DNA from: a bacterium
GTDB lineage: Bacteria > Pseudomonadota > Alphaproteobacteria > Micavibrionales > UBA2020
Direction of reading: 5' to 3'
Assembly: GCA_029945425.1 (NCBI GenBank)
Contig: JAQSDV010000001.1
Coordinates: 186,001 to 250,000, forward strand
DNA: 64,000 nucleotides
The notes below the pieces were generated by a model that was given only the letters and a program-made list of their open reading frames with translations, searched no databases and had not been told where the DNA came from. The position numbers were made by a program, and so were the translations under genes. Shown here one piece after another: positions 1 to 8,192 of this stretch (position 1 is its first letter; each line of letters opens with the position of its first letter).

Positions 1-42
1 AAACTGTAAATAAAATTCAGGCGCGCCCCGGCCACCGCTGTC

Positions 43-606
43 CTAAAACGTCGGCGAGCCTTTCCATTTCGTGAACCCGCGCGATTTATCCATGCGCCTG
101 CCATCGGTCGTGAAGATCCCCTGCCCGTGGTAATGAAGCGTCTGCGGGAATTTCCTGAACGGCATCACATGCGCCTTCACGACCTTGAAGATGAAGAAGT
201 TGTATTTATTCACCATGCGCGTGTCATGGATTTTGCATTCCAGATTGGCAAAACATTCGCGCAGCAGCGGCGCTTTTACCTTTGCCGCCTTTGAAGGCGT
301 CAGACCGAAGGCATCGAACTTGTCGATGTCGCCGCCGTCGCTGTTGCCGATTTTCACGACGGTATCCACCATATCTGCCGTCGGGATATTGATGACGCAC
401 TCGCCGCTTTTGCGGATCATGTCAAAGCTGTGGTTGGAGCTGGCGATGACGCAGCCGACCAGCGAGGGCGTGAATTCCAGCACGGTATGCCAGCCCATCG
501 TCATGATGTTCGTCCGGCCCTTATGCGCGGACGACACCAGCACGACCGGCCCCGGCTCCAGCAGGCGGCGGATGTTTTGCGTCGGATAATCGCGTTTGGT
601 TATCAT
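43..606 (-). CDS. Flavin reductase-like domain protein
   Basis: This 187-residue protein fits the flavin reductase-like (FMN-binding split barrel) family, whose members bind FMN and reduce flavin or act as small flavoenzymes. The visible family features are an N-terminal strand with PGPVVLVSS, then NIMTMGWHTVLEF, an SNHSFDMIRKSGECVIN segment and a late KYNFFIFKVVKAH strand. The ATG is preceded by GGGAG seven bases upstream, which settles the start. It is transcribed with the same polarity as grxD and bolA but lies 104 bases beyond grxD, so operon membership is uncertain. The physiological substrate cannot be deduced. There is no signal peptide, so it should be cytoplasmic. Confidence 0.8.
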   Translation of the reverse strand: MITKRDYPTQNIRRLLEPGPVVLVSSAHKGRTNIMTMGWHTVLEFTPSLVGCVIASSNHSFDMIRKSGECVINIPTADMVDTVVKIGNSDGGDIDKFDAFGLTPSKAAKVKAPLLRECFANLECKIHDTRMVNKYNFFIFKVVKAHVMPFRKFPQTLHYHGQGIFTTDGRRMDKSRGFTKWKGSPTF

Positions 607-710
607 GATATTTCTCCCTTAAGCACTGCCAACGTCCACGGGAAGCCGGAGGTTTCGGCAAAATCCCGCAACAAAAATCATGGACAAGGTATGCAGCAGA
701 ACTTGAAGGG

Positions 711-1052
711 TTAATCCGCAATCAGGCGGTGTTTGCGCAGCAGGTCCTGCAACTCGCCGGACGCATAAAGGTCGCGCACGATGTCGCAGCCGCCGATGAA
801 TTCGCCCTTGACGTAGAGCTGCGGAATGGTCGGCCAGTTGGTGAAATCCTTGATCCCCTGACGCAGCGCGGGATCGGCGACCACGTCGATATCCCTGAAA
901 TTCACGCCCATGTTTTCCAGCACCTGCACGACCGCCGCCGAATAGCCGCATTGCGGGAAGGCGGCCGAGCCCTTCATGTACAGCACAACGTCGTTTTCGG
1001 CGATATCGTGCCGGATGCGTTCAAACACTTCGTTGTTGTCGAAGAGGGCCAT
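711..1052 (-). CDS. grxD: Monothiol glutaredoxin (Grx4/GrxD family)
   Basis: This 113-residue protein is a monothiol glutaredoxin. The family binds glutathione-ligated [2Fe-2S] clusters and passes them to or from BolA partners. The fold landmarks are the KGSAAFPQCGYS active-site loop, the WPTIPQLYVKGEFIGGCD segment with the cis-Pro, and a C-terminal helix. The single active-site cysteine sits in CGYS where the family usually has CGFS. The gene lies 9 bases downstream of bolA in the same direction, which is the standard pairing. The length matches the family norm of about 110 residues, and the ATG has upstream purines (AGAATTTCC context) but only a modest Shine-Dalgarno. Confidence 0.93.
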   Translation of the reverse strand: MALFDNNEVFERIRHDIAENDVVLYMKGSAAFPQCGYSAAVVQVLENMGVNFRDIDVVADPALRQGIKDFTNWPTIPQLYVKGEFIGGCDIVRDLYASGELQDLLRKHRLIAD

Positions 1053-1061
1053 GGAAATTCT

Positions 1062-1286
1062 TTATGCGACGCGGGTCTTGATCTGCAGCGCGTGGATGGT
1101 TTCGCCGATATGGCTGCCCAGCGCGGCATGGACCATGCGGTGCTGTTCCAGCAGCGGCTTGCCCGCGAAATTGGCGCAGACGACCGTGGCGGCAAGGCAG
1201 AGGCCGTCGCCGCGCACATCCTCGATCCGCACATCTGCGTCCGGAATGCTGCGTTTGATCAGTGCCTCGATGCTGTGTGTATCCAT
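1062..1286 (-). CDS. bolA: BolA/IbaG family protein
   Basis: This BolA-like protein of 74 residues partners with monothiol glutaredoxins in iron-sulfur cluster handling and iron sensing. The signatures are an N-terminal SIEALIKRSIPDADVRIED strand-helix, a central VVCANFAGKPLLEQHRMVHAAL helix carrying the conserved H-R-x-V, and a final IHALQIKTR strand. I place the start at the ATG at 1286 because AGGGG lies about 10 bases upstream. An in-frame codon 27 bases further up would add nine residues (RATARGGK...) unlike the family N-terminus. It is followed directly by grxD, so the two are likely cotranscribed. The purL gene often found upstream in alphaproteobacteria is not here. Confidence 0.9.
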   Translation of the reverse strand: MDTHSIEALIKRSIPDADVRIEDVRGDGLCLAATVVCANFAGKPLLEQHRMVHAALGSHIGETIHALQIKTRVA

Positions 1287-1444
1287 TTTTCCGCCCCTTG
1301 CTGTCGCCCTCAAACCATATGGGTCAGTACTACGTTAGGGCAATATTCGTTAATAACTTGATAATAAACAGGCGTCCGGAGGGCTGATTCCGCGTTTTCC
1401 GCAGTGCAGCAGGATGAGATATTTGGTTTAACCCCTTCCAATTT

Positions 1445-1472
1445 TTGTAAAATGACGCAATTATAGTATAAT
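1445..1472 (+). promoter_or_regulatory. Candidate sigma70 promoter of the 5'-nucleotidase gene
   Basis: TTGTAA at 1445-1450 and a perfect TATAAT at 1467-1472 are separated by 16 bases. Transcription would begin near 1479, giving a leader of about 20 bases before the ATG at 1500. The rest of the 1287-1499 spacer holds no recognisable gene and is AT-rich. The bolA promoter on the opposite strand is not obvious. Confidence 0.6.
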
Positions 1473-1499
1473 TAATAGGAAACCATTTATGTTAAAGAT

Positions 1500-2438
1500 A
1501 TGACAGTTGCGCAATACAAACCTCTGACCATCGGCATTTCCACTTCGGCGCTGTTTGACCTGCGCGAGGAGCACGGAATCTATCAGACCAAGGGGATCGA
1601 GGAATACCGCGCGCTGCAATTCTCCCGCCGCCGTGAAATCATGAAACCCGGCACCGCCTTCTGCGTGATCCAGAAACTGCTGGCGATCAACGTGCCCGGC
1701 GAAAAGCCGCGTGTGGAAGTCGCGCTGATTTCGCGCAACGACATCGAAACCGGCATCCGTGCCAGATATTCGCTCGACCATTACGGCCTCGACATTCCGC
1801 GCATCGCGCTGACCGGCGGCAAGCCGGTCGAGGCGCGCCTGCTGAAGGCCTATGGCATCGACCTGTTCCTGTCCAAGCATCCCGAAGACGTGCAGCGTGC
1901 GGTCGACGGCGACATCGCGGCATCGGTGCTGCATGACCCGCCCCTTGAAGCCGCGCCCGCCTGCAAGCCCGGCAAGGTGCATTTCGCGTTCGATGGCGAC
2001 ATGGTGCTGTTCGGCGGCGAAAGCGAAGCGATTTTCCAGCGTGACGGCCTGCTCGGCTTCCTGAAGTATGAAACAGAAAATGCCGAAGTGCCTATGCCGC
2101 ACGGGCCTTTCGCAAAAGTGCTGTTCGTCATTCAGGCGCTGAAGGCGACGTTTGCCAAGGACGACTGCCCGATTGAAACCTCGCTTGTCACCATGCGCTC
2201 CGGCACCGCGCAGGTGCGGCCCATGAACACGCTCATCGACTGGGGCCAGATCGTCGACGGCGCGTATATGATCGGCAGGTCTTCGCAGGAAGGCCATAAA
2301 TACCAGAAGGTCGATGTGTTGGCCGCGATTGGCGCCGACCTGTTTTTTGACGACCAGACATACCATACCGAACCCGCTTCCAGGATCGTGCCCTCCGGCT
2401 ATGTGCCGTCGAAGAGCGACCACCAGAAAGCGGCTTAA
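1500..2438 (+). CDS. 5'-nucleotidase (cytosolic NT5C1-like family)
   Basis: This 312-residue protein matches the 5-nucleotidase family of cytosolic 5'-nucleotidase I type, which dephosphorylates nucleoside monophosphates. Diagnostic stretches run in family order: LTIGISTSALFDLREEHGIY near the N-terminus with EEYRALQ and KPGTAFCVIQKLL, then VALISRNDIETGIR, HYGLDIPRIALTGG, YGIDLFLSKHPEDV, a central KVHFAFDGDMVLFGGE with the acidic DGD, PHGPFAKVL, and a C-terminal GADLFFDDQTYH. No signal peptide is present, so it should act in the cytoplasm. It is followed 48 bases later by the first RTX gene and could share a transcript with it. The Shine-Dalgarno is weak; an AGGA lies too far upstream (1477-1480). 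Confidence 0.88.
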   Translation: MTVAQYKPLTIGISTSALFDLREEHGIYQTKGIEEYRALQFSRRREIMKPGTAFCVIQKLLAINVPGEKPRVEVALISRNDIETGIRARYSLDHYGLDIPRIALTGGKPVEARLLKAYGIDLFLSKHPEDVQRAVDGDIAASVLHDPPLEAAPACKPGKVHFAFDGDMVLFGGESEAIFQRDGLLGFLKYETENAEVPMPHGPFAKVLFVIQALKATFAKDDCPIETSLVTMRSGTAQVRPMNTLIDWGQIVDGAYMIGRSSQEGHKYQKVDVLAAIGADLFFDDQTYHTEPASRIVPSGYVPSKSDHQKAA

Positions 2439-2486
2439 GGTTTTAGCGGCTGGATTTTACGATTTTCGTTACTCGGGGGAGTACGC

Positions 2487-4097
2487 ATGTCCACTGTCAA
2501 TACCACCGGCGACCTGTCCACCATTCTGGCGGTAGACCCGTTTTCGGTCAATGGCGCGGTCAACCAGGGCAACAACTTTTTCGATCTGCACGCCTACATC
2601 GCTTTCGATGATTTTTATAACCTCGACTATGTCGCGACCATCGACACGCCGACTTATCTGGAGGCGTTCCTCACCTTCGCGAATGGCGATGCCATCTTCA
2701 CCGGCACCGATATGGACCTCATCGTCGGCACCGTCGACACGATCGATTTCGTGGGCGACGGCGGGTCGTTCAGCTTCGCGGGCTTGCTGACCTACAGCTA
2801 CGGCTCCATCGACAAGTGGGATTTCACGTCAGTCTCCGCCATGAACGGCACCGAAGGGTATTTGATGGAGGGCAAACTGCGCCTGTCGCCCAATGGCGGC
2901 ATGCACGGCACCGCCACGCGGCAGGTCGCCTATACCAACGGCGTCGAAATCGAATATATCGGCAGCTTCGGCGCGGGAACGCAAAAAGGGTTCTACACCA
3001 ATATCAACGTGACCGATGTGAATGGCTCCTTCTCCCTCGCCGGCAATTTCGCGAAGAGTGCGGTTACCACCGCGACTTTTGTTTGCTTCACCTTTGACGA
3101 GTTTCTGGATTATGCGGCGCTGTTCAAAAACGGCGACACCTACACCGTCAACGACGGCCAGCGCGAATGGCACGGCTTCGACGGCAATGACAAGATGTAT
3201 GGCGGCGCGGCGATCGACACCCTGACGGGCGATGCGGGCAACGACACGCTCGACGGCGGCGCGGGCGACGATATCCTGTCTGGCGGCATCGGCAACGACC
3301 TCTATTTCGTCGACGGCGCCGGTGATGTGATCGTGGAGCTTGCGGGCGGCGGCACCGATACGGTCAGCAGCGCGGTCAGCTATGACCTCGGCCTGCAGGC
3401 GGCAAATACCGAAAACCTTACCCTTACCGGCGTGCTCGATATCGACGCGACGGGCACTGCGGGCATCAATAGCCTGACCGGCAACAGCGGCAATAACCGC
3501 CTTGATGGCGGCGCGGGCGCGGACAAAATGGCGGGCGGCGCGGGCAACGACACCTTTGTCGTGGATAACACGGGCGACAGGATCACCGACACCTCGGGCC
3601 TCGACACCGTCGAATCCTCCCTCAACTTTACGCTGGCCCCCGGCCTTGAAAACCTCGAGCTTTACGGCGCCGCCCTGCGCGGCACCGGCAACAGCGCTGG
3701 CAACGTCATCACGGGCAACGCAAACGCCAACGTGTTTTCCGGCCTTGGCGGCAATGACATTCTGGACGGCGGCATCGGTGCCGACACGCTGACGGGCGGC
3801 ACTGGCGCGGATATTTTTACCTTTACCGCGACCGACGGCGTATCCGACACGGTGACCGATTTCAACCGAACGCTGGGCGACAAGATCGACATCTCCGACC
3901 TGCTGACCGGTTTCGACCCGATGACTGACGATATCACCCAGTTCGTGCGGATCGACACCGTCGGCACCGGCAGCGTGCTGTTCGTCGATGCGGACGGCGG
4001 CGGCGACAGCTTCATCCAGATCGCCACCCTCACCCGCGCAACAGCCCTTACCGATGAAGACGCGCTGCTGACTGCGGGCGTGCTGATCGCGAGTTAG
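2487..4097 (+). CDS. RTX calcium-binding repeat protein, type I secretion substrate (two-module form)
   Basis: This 536-residue acidic protein has a unique N-terminal domain (about residues 1-226), then glycine/aspartate nonapeptide repeats of GGxGxDxLx type (GNDTLDGGAGDDILSGG near 250-265, GADKMAGGAGNDT near 345, GNDILDGGIGADTLTGG near 422). It ends in a region with FTATDGVSDTVTDFNRTLGDKIDISDLL, typical of VC_A0849-class type I secretion targets. RTX repeats fold into a calcium-bound beta-roll outside the cell. There is no Sec signal. GGGGGAG five bases upstream sets the start. It contains two ENLxL modules of about 80 residues. The next gene is a paralog with matching N- and C-terminal regions. 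No type I secretion ABC transporter or adaptor lies in this window. The role of the N-terminal domain is unknown. Confidence 0.88.
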   Translation: MSTVNTTGDLSTILAVDPFSVNGAVNQGNNFFDLHAYIAFDDFYNLDYVATIDTPTYLEAFLTFANGDAIFTGTDMDLIVGTVDTIDFVGDGGSFSFAGLLTYSYGSIDKWDFTSVSAMNGTEGYLMEGKLRLSPNGGMHGTATRQVAYTNGVEIEYIGSFGAGTQKGFYTNINVTDVNGSFSLAGNFAKSAVTTATFVCFTFDEFLDYAALFKNGDTYTVNDGQREWHGFDGNDKMYGGAAIDTLTGDAGNDTLDGGAGDDILSGGIGNDLYFVDGAGDVIVELAGGGTDTVSSAVSYDLGLQAANTENLTLTGVLDIDATGTAGINSLTGNSGNNRLDGGAGADKMAGGAGNDTFVVDNTGDRITDTSGLDTVESSLNFTLAPGLENLELYGAALRGTGNSAGNVITGNANANVFSGLGGNDILDGGIGADTLTGGTGADIFTFTATDGVSDTVTDFNRTLGDKIDISDLLTGFDPMTDDITQFVRIDTVGTGSVLFVDADGGGDSFIQIATLTRATALTDEDALLTAGVLIAS

Positions 4098-4136
4098 TAA
4101 CCTAGGGTTGTATTTTCCCTATTCTTGACATGATTG

Positions 4137-4182
4137 CCAATTTCGGACAAATTTACTTCGTTTTTGTCCGGTAAAATTGGAG
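4137..4182 (+). promoter_or_regulatory. Hairpin overlapping the ribosome binding site of the second RTX gene
   Basis: The arms CCAATTT-CGGACAAA (4137-4151) and TTTGTCCG-gta-AAATTGG (4163-4180) pair over 15 base pairs with a three-base bulge and an 11-base loop. The last two G residues of the right arm belong to the GGAG Shine-Dalgarno (4179-4182) of the gene starting at 4192. The structure could therefore occlude ribosome entry. It has no U-tract that would make it a simple terminator. A TTGACA about 15 bases upstream of it might be a -35 element, but no good -10 follows. Confidence 0.6.
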
Positions 4183-4191
4183 TATTCCTGC

Positions 4192-6573
4192 ATGTCCGTC
4201 CTCACCTCGCAAGGCGACCTCACAGACATTCTGGCAGCTGATGTTGCGACATTCGATGATGTGCAGGGCATGGGTTTCTTCTTTTTCGTGGGCGCGCTGG
4301 ATTCCCTGCTCTACGAATTCTATTCGGGCAATTACGCCGTTCTGGCGACAACCCCGACCTCGGTCACCGCGGATTTCGGGCCGGAAGGCATTGCGACCGT
4401 GACTGGCACCGGTCTGACCGCCGACCGCATGACCGTCACGGCCGTCAGCTATGACAGCGGCAGCGGCGAGGCGTTTGAATTCACCGGCAGCGTCCAGCTG
4501 AGCACCACAGGCTATGGCAGCACGAGCTTCAGGCATATCGAAACGACCATCGGCACCGATACCTTCATCATGGATGGCAGCATCCGTATCACGAATAACG
4601 GCTTCAGCGGCAATGCGACGCGCATGGTGGCGATGACGGGCGGCATCACGGTCGAATATATCGGCAACCTTTCTCTTGATCGCGGTACGGGCAGCTTCTC
4701 GAAAATCACGATATCGGATGCGAACGGCTCGGTGTCGGTCGCAGGCAACTATCAGGCCGACGCATGGTATTTCGTGGTCGACAACGCCGCCACCGTCGCG
4801 GATGTGTTTGCGGCCCCCTCCCTGTTCACCGCCGCCGACACGATCAATGTCGGCGACAGCAGCTATGCGTGGCACGGCTTCGGCGGCAACGACAAGCTGA
4901 TCGGCGACGGCAACGGCAATGAAATGTTCGGCGATGACGGCAACGACACGCTGACGGGCAACGGCGGCGCGGATACCCTGACCGGCGGCATCGGCGATGA
5001 CAGCCTTGACGGCGGCGCGGGCGACGACACCATGACGGGCGGCACCGGCAACGACAAGTATTTCGTCGACAGCTTCAGCGACGTGATTGTCGAACAATCG
5101 GGCGAAGGCACCGAAACCGTCTATGCCGCGGCCACTTTCGACATGAATGCCAACGCGCAGAACGCGGAAATTCTGATCCTGACCGGCACCGGCAGCAATG
5201 CGGCCGTGGGCAATGGCAGCAATAACACCATCACCGGCAACGCGGGCAACAACAGCATCGACGGCGGCGCGGGCGCGGATAAAATGGCGGGCGGCGCGGG
5301 CAACGACACGTATGTGGTCGATGACGCGGGCGACACCGTCACCGAAACCACGGGCATCGACCTCGTGCAATCTTCCATCACCTATACGCTGGGCACGAAC
5401 GTCGAAGCCCTTGAACTGACCGGCTCCGGCAACCTCAACGGCACGGGCAACACCGGCATCAACACAATCACCGGCAACACCGGCAGCAACACGCTGAACG
5501 GCGGCACCGGCGCGGATACCCTGATCGGCGGCGACGGCGACGATTTCTATGTGGTCGATAATACCGGCGATGTCGTGAGCGAAAGCTCCGGAGGCGGTTT
5601 CGATACCGTTCTGGCGGGCGCGAGCTACACGCTGGGCGCGGAAATCGAAAACCTGACCCTGACAGGCACGCGCGCCGCCAACGGCACCGGCAATGCGGAC
5701 AACAACACGATTTCCGGCAACAGCGGCGTCAACACGCTGGATGGCGGCGGCGGTCTCGACACGCTGGCGGGCGGGTTTGGCAATGACGTCTACCTTATCC
5801 ATGACGGCAACACGTCAGTGGTGGAGGCGGCCTCTGCCGGCACCGACACCGTGCGCTCCGATATCGATTACGCGCTGGACATAAACTTTGAAAACCTCGT
5901 CCTGCTGGGCGGGGCGCGCATCGGCACCGGCAACGCATCTGCCAACACCATCACCGGCACCGCCGGCAACGACACGCTGGATGGCGGCGGCGAGATCGAC
6001 AAGCTGATCAGCGGGTTCGGCGACGATATCTACTATGTCGACAACGCACGCGATACGGTCAGCGAAGGCGCGGGCGGCGGCACCGATACCGTCTACAGCA
6101 TAGCGGGCAGCTTCACCCTGAGCGCCTATGTCGAAAACCTGTTCATGACGGGTGGCGCGATGATCGGCATCGGCAGCGCGGTGAACAACATCATCGACGC
6201 GACCGGCACCTCGGTGGTGAATACGCTGAGCGGCATGGGCGGCAACGACACGCTGGATGGCGGCGTGTTTTCGGACACGCTGACGGGCGGCACGGGCGCG
6301 GATATTTTCAATTTCAGCGCAACCGACGGCTTTGCCGATATCGTGACCGATTTCAGCCGCACGCAGGGCGACAAGATCCATATCGACGACCTGCTGGGCG
6401 GCTATAACCCGATCACCGACAACATCGCGGATTTCGTGCGCATCGACAATTCGGGCACCAACGCCCTGCTGTCGGTCGATGCCGATGGTACGCTGAATGG
6501 CGTCAGCTTCACGCTGGTCGCGACCGTCAACCGCGTCGACCTGGCGCTGGGCGATCTCGACATCGTGATCTAG
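4192..6573 (+). CDS. RTX calcium-binding repeat protein, type I secretion substrate (five-module form)
   Basis: This 793-residue paralog of the preceding gene also has an N-terminal domain of about 226 residues with no signal peptide, ending at the same WHGFGGNDK junction. Five modules of about 80 residues follow. Each runs YxVD-DTVxE-GxDTV-YxL-ENLxLTG-GTGN-NTITGN-NTLDGG-GxDxLxGGxGDD. The C-terminal secretion-target region shares ATDGFADIVTDFSRTQGDKIHIDDLL with the neighbour. I chose ATG 4192 because GGAG lies nine bases upstream and the N-terminus then aligns with that of the first RTX protein (GDLTDILAAD versus GDLSTILAVD). A TTG at 4177 would add five residues with no support. The size difference from the neighbour is close to three modules. 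Extracellular calcium binding is expected; adhesin or S-layer roles are guesses. Confidence 0.88.
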   Translation: MSVLTSQGDLTDILAADVATFDDVQGMGFFFFVGALDSLLYEFYSGNYAVLATTPTSVTADFGPEGIATVTGTGLTADRMTVTAVSYDSGSGEAFEFTGSVQLSTTGYGSTSFRHIETTIGTDTFIMDGSIRITNNGFSGNATRMVAMTGGITVEYIGNLSLDRGTGSFSKITISDANGSVSVAGNYQADAWYFVVDNAATVADVFAAPSLFTAADTINVGDSSYAWHGFGGNDKLIGDGNGNEMFGDDGNDTLTGNGGADTLTGGIGDDSLDGGAGDDTMTGGTGNDKYFVDSFSDVIVEQSGEGTETVYAAATFDMNANAQNAEILILTGTGSNAAVGNGSNNTITGNAGNNSIDGGAGADKMAGGAGNDTYVVDDAGDTVTETTGIDLVQSSITYTLGTNVEALELTGSGNLNGTGNTGINTITGNTGSNTLNGGTGADTLIGGDGDDFYVVDNTGDVVSESSGGGFDTVLAGASYTLGAEIENLTLTGTRAANGTGNADNNTISGNSGVNTLDGGGGLDTLAGGFGNDVYLIHDGNTSVVEAASAGTDTVRSDIDYALDINFENLVLLGGARIGTGNASANTITGTAGNDTLDGGGEIDKLISGFGDDIYYVDNARDTVSEGAGGGTDTVYSIAGSFTLSAYVENLFMTGGAMIGIGSAVNNIIDATGTSVVNTLSGMGGNDTLDGGVFSDTLTGGTGADIFNFSATDGFADIVTDFSRTQGDKIHIDDLLGGYNPITDNIADFVRIDNSGTNALLSVDADGTLNGVSFTLVATVNRVDLALGDLDIVI

Positions 6574-6604
6574 TATCGGGAATTAGCTATTCGTTACAAT
6601 GCCT

Positions 6605-6640
6605 TGCGGCCCCCACAACGCAGGGGGCAGCATTAACTTT
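6605..6640 (+). terminator. Candidate terminator after the RTX genes
   Basis: GCCCCC (6609-6614) pairs with GGGGGC (6623-6628) around an eight-base loop, extended by TGC/GCA across single bulges. It lies 32 bases after the second RTX stop codon. The tract that follows (TTAACTTTTCCTC) is only moderately U-rich. Confidence 0.5.
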
Positions 6641-6716
6641 TCCTCAAACATCCTCATATATCATGGACTTGTGGGACTCTCGCCCCATTCCATGACCAGA
6701 AGGGTTTTTTTGGACG

Positions 6717-8018
6717 ATGCCGCAGGAAGAAGAATTCACGCTGAAGCCTGTCACCCAGGCTGAACTGAACGACGTAATCCGCAAGCACCAGAATTTTCTG
6801 GGCGCGAAGGCGGGCGGAGCGCGCGCGGTCCTGCGCGACCGCGACATGACCGGCCTCTCCTTCATCGGCCAGAACCTTTCCCAATCCGATTTTTCCGGCT
6901 GCATCATGGCCTTCGCCGATTTGACCGGCGCAAATTTCGAAAGCTCCACCCTGTTCGGCGTCGACCTGACGAGCGCCAAGCTGACCAACACGCGCCTTGT
7001 GCGCGCCGATATGCGGGGCGCGGAGGTGGGCGAGGCCGACCTGTCGATGGCGAATTTGCAGGGCGCGGATTTACGCCAGGGCCGCACGATATTAAAGCGC
7101 AAAATCAAAAACGCCGATGACCAGTATGCCAAGACCGCGCAGGCCGGCATCGTGATGTTCACGGGCAGCGACCTGACGGGCGCGAACCTGACGGGCGCAA
7201 CCGCGATCTCCGCCGATTTCAGCGACGCGATCCTCGAAAACGCGAAAATGTCCGGCATCAACCTGCAGGGCGCGAACATGAAGGGCGCGGACCTGTCGGG
7301 CGCGGATATGAAGCAGTCCGACATCCGCAACGCGGATTTTTCCTACGCGACCATGACGGGCGCGACGATGGACAAGGTCGAAAAAAGCGGCAGCAATTTC
7401 ACCCTGACCCTGACCGGCGCGACCAAGGGGCAGGCCGTGGCCGAAATGCCCATGACGCTGGACGAGCAGATCCTGAACCACGTGCGCTGGGTCGCAACCG
7501 CAGGGCAGCAGGGCCGGCAATTGACGCTGACGGATATCGACATGCGCAAAGGCCCGAAGCTGGCGGCGCAGCGCTTCACCGCCGTCCGCGCCAACAAATG
7601 CACCTTCGCCGAAATGGATATGCGCTCTGTCGAAATGCAGGGCGGCAACCTTGACGATTCAGACTTCCGCAAATGCCTGTTCCAGAGCGCCGACCTGCGC
7701 GGGGCGCGGTTCCGCAATTCCATGATGCACCGCGCCGATTTCAGCCGCGCCAACATGAACCCGCTTGTCCTGAAAAAGCCCGACGGCATCACCTATCACA
7801 TTCCCTGCCGGCTGGAGGAAGCGCAGCTGCGCCATTGCAATTTCACCGGCACGCGGCTGATGGAGGCGCGGTTCAACAAATGCGACCTGCATGGCGCGGT
7901 TTTCACCAACACCGATTTGCGCGGCGCGGATTTCACGGGCGCGATACTGAAAGGCGCAACCTTCACCGATGCGGTGCTGGAGGGGGCGATTTTCGACCCC
8001 GATTCCGACCCGCGCTAG
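6717..8018 (+). CDS. Pentapeptide repeat protein
   Basis: This 433-residue protein consists mainly of A(D/N)LxG-type pentapeptide repeats, which fold as a right-handed quadrilateral beta-helix. One block covers about residues 45-215 (for example ADLTGANFESSTLFGVDLTSA, GSDLTGANLTGA, GADLSGADMKQSDIRNADFS). A second covers about 285-430 (NLDDSDFRKCLFQSADLRGARF, TDLRGADFTGAILKGATF). A non-repeat linker (DEQILNHVRWVATAGQQGRQLTLTDIDMRKG) joins them. The first 40 residues form a charged, probably helical lead. There is no signal peptide or membrane span, so it is predicted cytoplasmic. Functions in this family range from protein scaffolds to gyrase protection; nothing here singles one out. Confidence 0.85.
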   Translation: MPQEEEFTLKPVTQAELNDVIRKHQNFLGAKAGGARAVLRDRDMTGLSFIGQNLSQSDFSGCIMAFADLTGANFESSTLFGVDLTSAKLTNTRLVRADMRGAEVGEADLSMANLQGADLRQGRTILKRKIKNADDQYAKTAQAGIVMFTGSDLTGANLTGATAISADFSDAILENAKMSGINLQGANMKGADLSGADMKQSDIRNADFSYATMTGATMDKVEKSGSNFTLTLTGATKGQAVAEMPMTLDEQILNHVRWVATAGQQGRQLTLTDIDMRKGPKLAAQRFTAVRANKCTFAEMDMRSVEMQGGNLDDSDFRKCLFQSADLRGARFRNSMMHRADFSRANMNPLVLKKPDGITYHIPCRLEEAQLRHCNFTGTRLMEARFNKCDLHGAVFTNTDLRGADFTGAILKGATFTDAVLEGAIFDPDSDPR

Positions 8019-8192
8019 ATTCGTTTCATCAAAAACCGCTGTCGCAAACGTCACATTCGCGGTAACGCGCGTGCGAATTTGAAAAAATTATTTTTCGCGC
8101 AGCGCCTTCGCATCCTTCGGCAAAAGCCTGTCGGTCACGCGTTGTCACCGAAAATTACCTTGAAAACCGAGGTCAAAGTTGAGAGAATTTGA

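Noticed and set aside
1477..1503. Four-codon mini-frame ATGTTAAAGATATGA overlapping the 5'-nucleotidase start
   Set aside because: The predicted transcript starts at about 1479, which removes its AGGA ribosome site; likely chance.
4153..5802. A 549-codon open frame antisense to the second RTX gene
   Set aside because: It arises from GC-rich Gly/Asp repeat codons; the translation is Ala/Val/Arg-rich without any family signature.
3200..6320. Repeated DNA in the RTX genes as a possible CRISPR or minisatellite
   Set aside because: Repeats are in-frame coding for calcium-binding nonapeptides, with variable DNA sequence and no constant spacer length.
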